This document shows, piece after piece, positions 33,818-37,290 of a stretch of 37,290 bases of DNA. The stretch lies in assembly GCF_018555435.2 (NCBI RefSeq), contig NZ_JAFEJT020000030.1, positions 1 through 37,290 on the forward strand, read 5' to 3'. The translations under genes were made by a program, and so were the position numbers. Within the stretch, counting starts at the first letter, position 1. Each line of letters opens with the position of its first letter. The notes under the pieces are model-generated. The model did no database searches and was not told the origin of the DNA. It saw only the letters and a program-made list of their open reading frames with translations. This stretch comes from Bifidobacterium amazonense (GTDB taxonomy: Bacteria > Actinomycetota > Actinomycetes > Actinomycetales > Bifidobacteriaceae).

Positions 33818-34525
33818 CTACAGGCGCTTGACGATGTTCACCGCGAGCCGCGCCGCGGTGTCGGCGTATTCGGAGATGTCGAACTCCTTGAACACCTCGT
33901 AGTCGGTGTCCGCGTTGTCGCTCAGCGCGCGGATCACGAGCGCCGGCACGCCGTTGCGGGCCGCCACGTGGGCCACGGCCGCGCCTTCCATCTCGACCGC
34001 GTCCGCGCCGGTGTCGCGGATCACCTGCTCGACCTTCTTCGGGTCGTCCACGAAGTAGTTGCCGGAGGCGATGATGCCGGTGATGTGCGTGATGCCCATG
34101 TCGCTCAGGGCCGCGTCGGCGAGCGCGAGCAGCCGGTCGTCGGAGTGGAACTCCTCGACGGGCGCGTCGGCCTTGCCGGGCGTCCACTGGCCGACGAGGC
34201 GCATGTCGGTGTCGAGGTAGCGCAGCGTGCCGCCGAGCACCACGTCGTTGATGTGCAGGTGCGTGTTGAGGTTTCCGGCGATGCCGGAGAAGATGATCGC
34301 GTCGGGCCGGTACATGTCGATGAGCCGCTGCGCGGTGGCGGCCGCGTTGACGAGGCCCATGCCGCCGACGGTCGCGGCGACGTTGACGGTCGCGCCGTCG
34401 TTGGCGGCGATGGTGCCGCGCGAGACGTCGAGGCTGGCGGCGACGTCGTGCTCGACGTCGTCGAGCGCGCCTGCGATGTGCGCGACTTCCTCGTCCAGCG
34501 CGCCGATGATGGCGATGGTGGTCAT
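33818..34525 (-). CDS. mtnN: 5'-methylthioadenosine/S-adenosylhomocysteine nucleosidase
   Basis: A 235-aa cytoplasmic enzyme that cleaves adenine from MTA and SAH, recycling products of SAM-dependent reactions. It begins MTTIAIIGALDEEV with Glu12 of the catalytic site, has FSGIAGNLN (the phosphorylase fold's SGxAG), VEMEGAAVAHVA (ribose-binding Met-Glu) and RALSDNADTD with the catalytic Asp near residue 197. Length fits the family. ATG 34525 has AAAGGAA at 7 bp. It lies 32 bp after the DAHP synthase gene and is probably co-transcribed with it. Confidence 0.95.
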   Translation of the reverse strand: MTTIAIIGALDEEVAHIAGALDDVEHDVAASLDVSRGTIAANDGATVNVAATVGGMGLVNAAATAQRLIDMYRPDAIIFSGIAGNLNTHLHINDVVLGGTLRYLDTDMRLVGQWTPGKADAPVEEFHSDDRLLALADAALSDMGITHITGIIASGNYFVDDPKKVEQVIRDTGADAVEMEGAAVAHVAARNGVPALVIRALSDNADTDYEVFKEFDISEYADTAARLAVNIVKRL

Positions 34526-34557
34526 GGTTCGGTTCCTTTCTGTCCGTTCTCTGTCGG

Positions 34558-35820
34558 TCACTTCCAGCGGCGGGCCGAAACGGCGTCCGCGAGCTCGTGC
34601 AGCAGCCGTTCGGTCTCCGGCCAGCTGATGCACTTGTCGGTGATCGACTTGCCGTAGACGAGCTGGTCGAGCGGCGCGGCGGGCTGGTTGCCGCCTTCGA
34701 TGAAGCTTTCCATCATCACGCCGGTGATGCCGGTCTCGCCGTCGGCGATGCGCCGCGCGATGTCGCGCACGACTTCGGCCTGCCGGTGCTCGTCCTTGCC
34801 GGAGTTGCCGTGCGAACAGTCGACGATCAGTCCGTGCGCGGCGGCCGAATCGGCCGGCATCATCGCACGGATGTCCTCCATCGCATGCCGCACCGACTCC
34901 GCGTCGTAGTTCGGCCCGTGGATCGAGCCGCGCAGCACGACGTGGCAGTCCGGGTTGCCGAGCGTCTCGACAGCGCACGCGCGGCCCATGTGGTCGATGC
35001 CGAAAAACGTGTGCTGCTGCGCGGACGCGAAGCAGCCGTTGACCGCGGCCTTGACGGACCCGTCGGTCGCGTTCTTGAAGCCGATCGGCATGGACATGCC
35101 GGATGCGAGCTGCCGGTGCACCTGCGATTCGGTGTTGCGCGCGCCGATCGCGCCCCAGCTGACCGCGTCCGCGATGAACTGCGGGCTGGTCGGCTCGAGG
35201 AATTCGGTCGCGGCGGCCAGCCCCTCCCCCAGCACGCCGAGCAGCGTCTTGCGGGCGAGCAGCAGGCCCTTCTTGATGTTGTGCGTGCCGTCGATGTCCG
35301 GGTCGTTGATGAGCCCCTTCCAGCCGACGGTCGTGCGCGGCTTCTCGAAATACACGCGCATGACGATGAGCAGCTCGCCCTCGACCTCCTTCATCACGCG
35401 TGCGAGCCGGTGCGCGTAGTCGAGCGCGGCGGCCGGATCGTGCACGGAGCACGGGCCGACGATGACGAGCAGCCGGTCGTCCTGCCCGTACAGGCAGGCG
35501 CGGATCTCGTCGCGCGAGTAGGCGACGATCTCCTGCGCGGCCGCGTCGAGCGGCAGTTCGGCGAGCACCTGCGCGGGCGTGGGCAGCGGCTCGAGTTCGA
35601 CGACGCGGCGGTTGATGATCCGGTCCACGCCGACCTGGTCCTCCCAGCGCGGCACGTCGGTGGCGATGAGCGGGTTCTTGCCTTCGCGCATGGCCTGGCG
35701 GATGGCGCGCAGCTCCTCCGGCGTGTTGAGCGGCTGCGGGTGGTCCAGCCCGGCGGGCGCCGCGATGTCGCCGCCGGCCGCGCTTCCGGGCGCGGCTCCC
35801 GTGTTCTTCTGCTGCTGCAT
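34558..35820 (-). CDS. 3-deoxy-7-phosphoheptulonate synthase (DAHP synthase, class I)
   Basis: The first enzyme of the shikimate pathway, joining PEP and erythrose-4-phosphate. The 420-aa product has the class I (AroF/G/H-like) motifs: VIVGPCSVHDPAAALDYA, VYFEKPRTTVGWKGLINDPD in parts, EFLEPTSPQFIADAVSWGAIGARNTESQVHRQ, MPIGFKNATDGS and DCSHGNSGKDE, with metal ligands Cys (GPCS), His and Glu. An N-terminal extension (about residues 1-50) precedes the barrel and could take part in feedback control. ATG 35820 is used because AAGGAGA lies 7-8 bp upstream; ATG 35844 has no ribosome site. Which aromatic amino acid inhibits it is not readable. Confidence 0.95.
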   Translation of the reverse strand: MQQQKNTGAAPGSAAGGDIAAPAGLDHPQPLNTPEELRAIRQAMREGKNPLIATDVPRWEDQVGVDRIINRRVVELEPLPTPAQVLAELPLDAAAQEIVAYSRDEIRACLYGQDDRLLVIVGPCSVHDPAAALDYAHRLARVMKEVEGELLIVMRVYFEKPRTTVGWKGLINDPDIDGTHNIKKGLLLARKTLLGVLGEGLAAATEFLEPTSPQFIADAVSWGAIGARNTESQVHRQLASGMSMPIGFKNATDGSVKAAVNGCFASAQQHTFFGIDHMGRACAVETLGNPDCHVVLRGSIHGPNYDAESVRHAMEDIRAMMPADSAAAHGLIVDCSHGNSGKDEHRQAEVVRDIARRIADGETGITGVMMESFIEGGNQPAAPLDQLVYGKSITDKCISWPETERLLHELADAVSARRWK

Positions 35821-35977
35821 ATCGGTCTCTCCTTGAACGTCCATTCCTTCCCCAAACTAAAGGTCCGCGGGGACGAATCGCCCGTCAGAATTCATACGCT
35901 GTTCACCCGGGGTCTTGCCCGTCCAGCCGGCCGACCCGTACGATGGCTGATAGTTGTTTTCTTGGTCAGGAGTCGTT

Positions 35978-37258
35978 ATGTCCAGTCCTGTTTCCGCATC
36001 CGAACCCGTCGCGCCGGCCGGGGCGAAGCTCACGCCGCGCGAGAAGAAGTGGATCGTCTACGACGTCGGCAATTCGGCGTTCGTGCTGCTGTCGACCGCG
36101 GTGATCCCGATCTACGCGAAGTCGCTGATGCCGGCGGACGGCAACATCGTCTCCGCGTGGGGCTACGCGCAGACGATCGCATCGCTGGTCATCGCGCTGC
36201 TCATGCCGCTGCTCGGCTCGATCGCCGACGTGCAGGGCATGAAGATCAAGTTCTTCCTCGGCTTCTTCGGCACGGGCGTGGTCATGTGCTGCGCGATGGC
36301 GCTGCCGCTGACCTGGCTGCCGTTCCTGATCGTGTACGTGCTCGCGACGATCGGCCTGAACGGTTCGCTCACGTTCTACGATTCGATGCTCATCGACACG
36401 ACCGACAACGATCGTATGGACAAGGTCTCCTCGCACGGCTACGGCTGGGGCTATGTCGGTTCGACCGTGCCGTTCATCCTGTGCATCGCGCTGATCTTCG
36501 GCGGCCCGGCGCTGTTCGACTGGTCGACGGTCGCCTGCACGCGCGCCTCGTTCGTGATCACGGCCGTGTGGTGGGTGGCGTTCACGATCCCGCTGCTGAC
36601 CAGCTACACGCAGGTGCACTACCGCGCGACCCGCGAGCACGCGCACGAGGCGATCCACGGCACGTTCACGGAACTGGCCGGCACGCTGCGCAAGCTCGTG
36701 AAGAACAAGCCGTTGTGGATGTTCATGATCGCGTTCTTCTTCTACATCGACGCGGTGAACACGGTGATCTCGATGAGCACGTCGTACGGCACGCAGCTCG
36801 GCATCGATTCGACGCAGCTGGTCGTGGCGCTCCTGGTGACGCAGTTCGTCGCGTTCCCGTGCGCGATCCTGTACGGGCGTCTGGCCGGCCGGTTCGGCTG
36901 CAAGCCGATGATCATGGCCGCGGTCGTGGCGTACATGTGCATCGTGTTCTTCGCCGCGTTCTTCCTGCGCTCGGCCGTGCAGTTCTGGATCCTCGCGATT
37001 CTGGTCGGCATGTTCCAGGGCGGCATCCAGGCGCTGTCGCGCTCGTACTACGGCAAGATCATCCCCAAGGAGCACGCCAACGAGTATTACGGCCTGTACG
37101 ACATCTTCGGCAAGACCGCCTCGATCCTCGGCACGTTCCTCGTGGCGACCACCACGTCGCTGACCGGCAACGCGTCGCTCGGCGTCCTCTCGATCGCGAT
37201 CCTGCTGGTCGTGGCGCTGGTGTTCCTCACCCTGCAGAAGGATCCGACCCGCCAGTGA
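35978..37258 (+). CDS. MFS transporter, UMF1/Atg22-like family
   Basis: A 426-aa, 12-helix membrane protein. The UMF1 (Atg22-like) signature is at the N-terminus: TPREKKWIVYDVGNSAFVLLS, followed by MPLLGSIADVQGMKIKFFLGF and FYDSMLIDTTDNDRMDKVSSHGYGWGYVGS (read in parts). The second half has FYIDAVNTVISMSTSYGTQLGID and GMFQGGIQALSRSYYGKIIPKE, both diagnostic. GGAG lies 6 bp before ATG 35978; the ATG at 35954 lacks one. Yeast Atg22 exports amino acids; bacterial substrates are not established. It is divergent from the DAHP synthase gene. A repeat copy starts 9 bp after the stop. Confidence 0.9.
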   Translation: MSSPVSASEPVAPAGAKLTPREKKWIVYDVGNSAFVLLSTAVIPIYAKSLMPADGNIVSAWGYAQTIASLVIALLMPLLGSIADVQGMKIKFFLGFFGTGVVMCCAMALPLTWLPFLIVYVLATIGLNGSLTFYDSMLIDTTDNDRMDKVSSHGYGWGYVGSTVPFILCIALIFGGPALFDWSTVACTRASFVITAVWWVAFTIPLLTSYTQVHYRATREHAHEAIHGTFTELAGTLRKLVKNKPLWMFMIAFFFYIDAVNTVISMSTSYGTQLGIDSTQLVVALLVTQFVAFPCAILYGRLAGRFGCKPMIMAAVVAYMCIVFFAAFFLRSAVQFWILAILVGMFQGGIQALSRSYYGKIIPKEHANEYYGLYDIFGKTASILGTFLVATTTSLTGNASLGVLSIAILLVVALVFLTLQKDPTRQ

Positions 37259-37263
37259 CAGCG

Positions 37264-37290
37264 GCGGTTTGACGATCGAGAGGCTGATTC
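37264..37290 (+). repeat. Partial copy of the 42-bp-period repeat at the window edge
   Basis: GGTTTGACGATCGAGAGGCT followed by GATTC matches the repeat found at 2233-2295, including the ATTC that follows the core in the first copy there. It is cut by the window end. Confidence 0.8.

Overview
The window is a GC-rich actinobacterial chromosome segment, most likely from a Bifidobacterium. Evidence for this is the set of actinobacterial families (7Fe ferredoxin, SenX3/RegX3-type two-component pair, zinc-binding L33, SAF and FmdB proteins), the gene order tRNA-Tyr/tRNA-Thr/tRNA-Met/rpmG/murB, a CIRCE-controlled groES without an adjacent groEL, and GTTCA-type PHO boxes. The species cannot be named from the sequence. 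Most genes lie on the minus strand and are core chromosomal genes; no phage, IS or CRISPR was found.

Layout, left to right. 70-2111: ferredoxin and an APC amino-acid permease. 2233-2438: an intergenic repeat cluster made of two oppositely oriented 42-bp-period pairs; another copy sits at the right edge of the window. 2478-4304: murB, rpmG and three tRNA genes. 4553-9916: a MoxR-type AAA+ ATPase followed by a very large protein that joins a DUF58 half to a TgpA-type membrane transglutaminase half. 10077-10511: groES with a perfect CIRCE operator. 10646-14722: a membrane/coiled-coil protein and a GNAT acetyltransferase (minus), then 5-formyl-THF cyclo-ligase, an FmdB zinc ribbon and a SAF-domain protein (plus).

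14719-20245: a structured inverted-repeat element, then a three-gene unit transcribed on the minus strand: an FHA-domain protein, a 1225-aa protein with the layout of a DUF4011-type SF1 helicase plus a Vsr-like nuclease but with its catalytic motifs eroded, and a 79-aa protein that overlaps it. 20552-25133: rplJ-rplL with a leader attenuator, an MHS-type MFS transporter and an NCS2 purine permease. 25527-26872: a lone DUF559 nuclease-like gene followed by five palindromic hairpins that share one core.

27020-33702: a phosphate-response locus, all on the minus strand (histidine kinase, RegX3-like regulator, pstS, pstC, pstA, pstB). A tandem 87-88 bp hairpin repeat separates regulator from transporter, PHO-box-like direct repeats precede pstS and lie upstream of the kinase gene, and no phoU is present. 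33818-37258: MTA/SAH nucleosidase, DAHP synthase and a divergent UMF1-family MFS transporter.

The best candidates for something undescribed are the FHA/pseudo-helicase/79-aa unit and the several families of palindromic intergenic repeats, some of which run exactly into gene stop codons.
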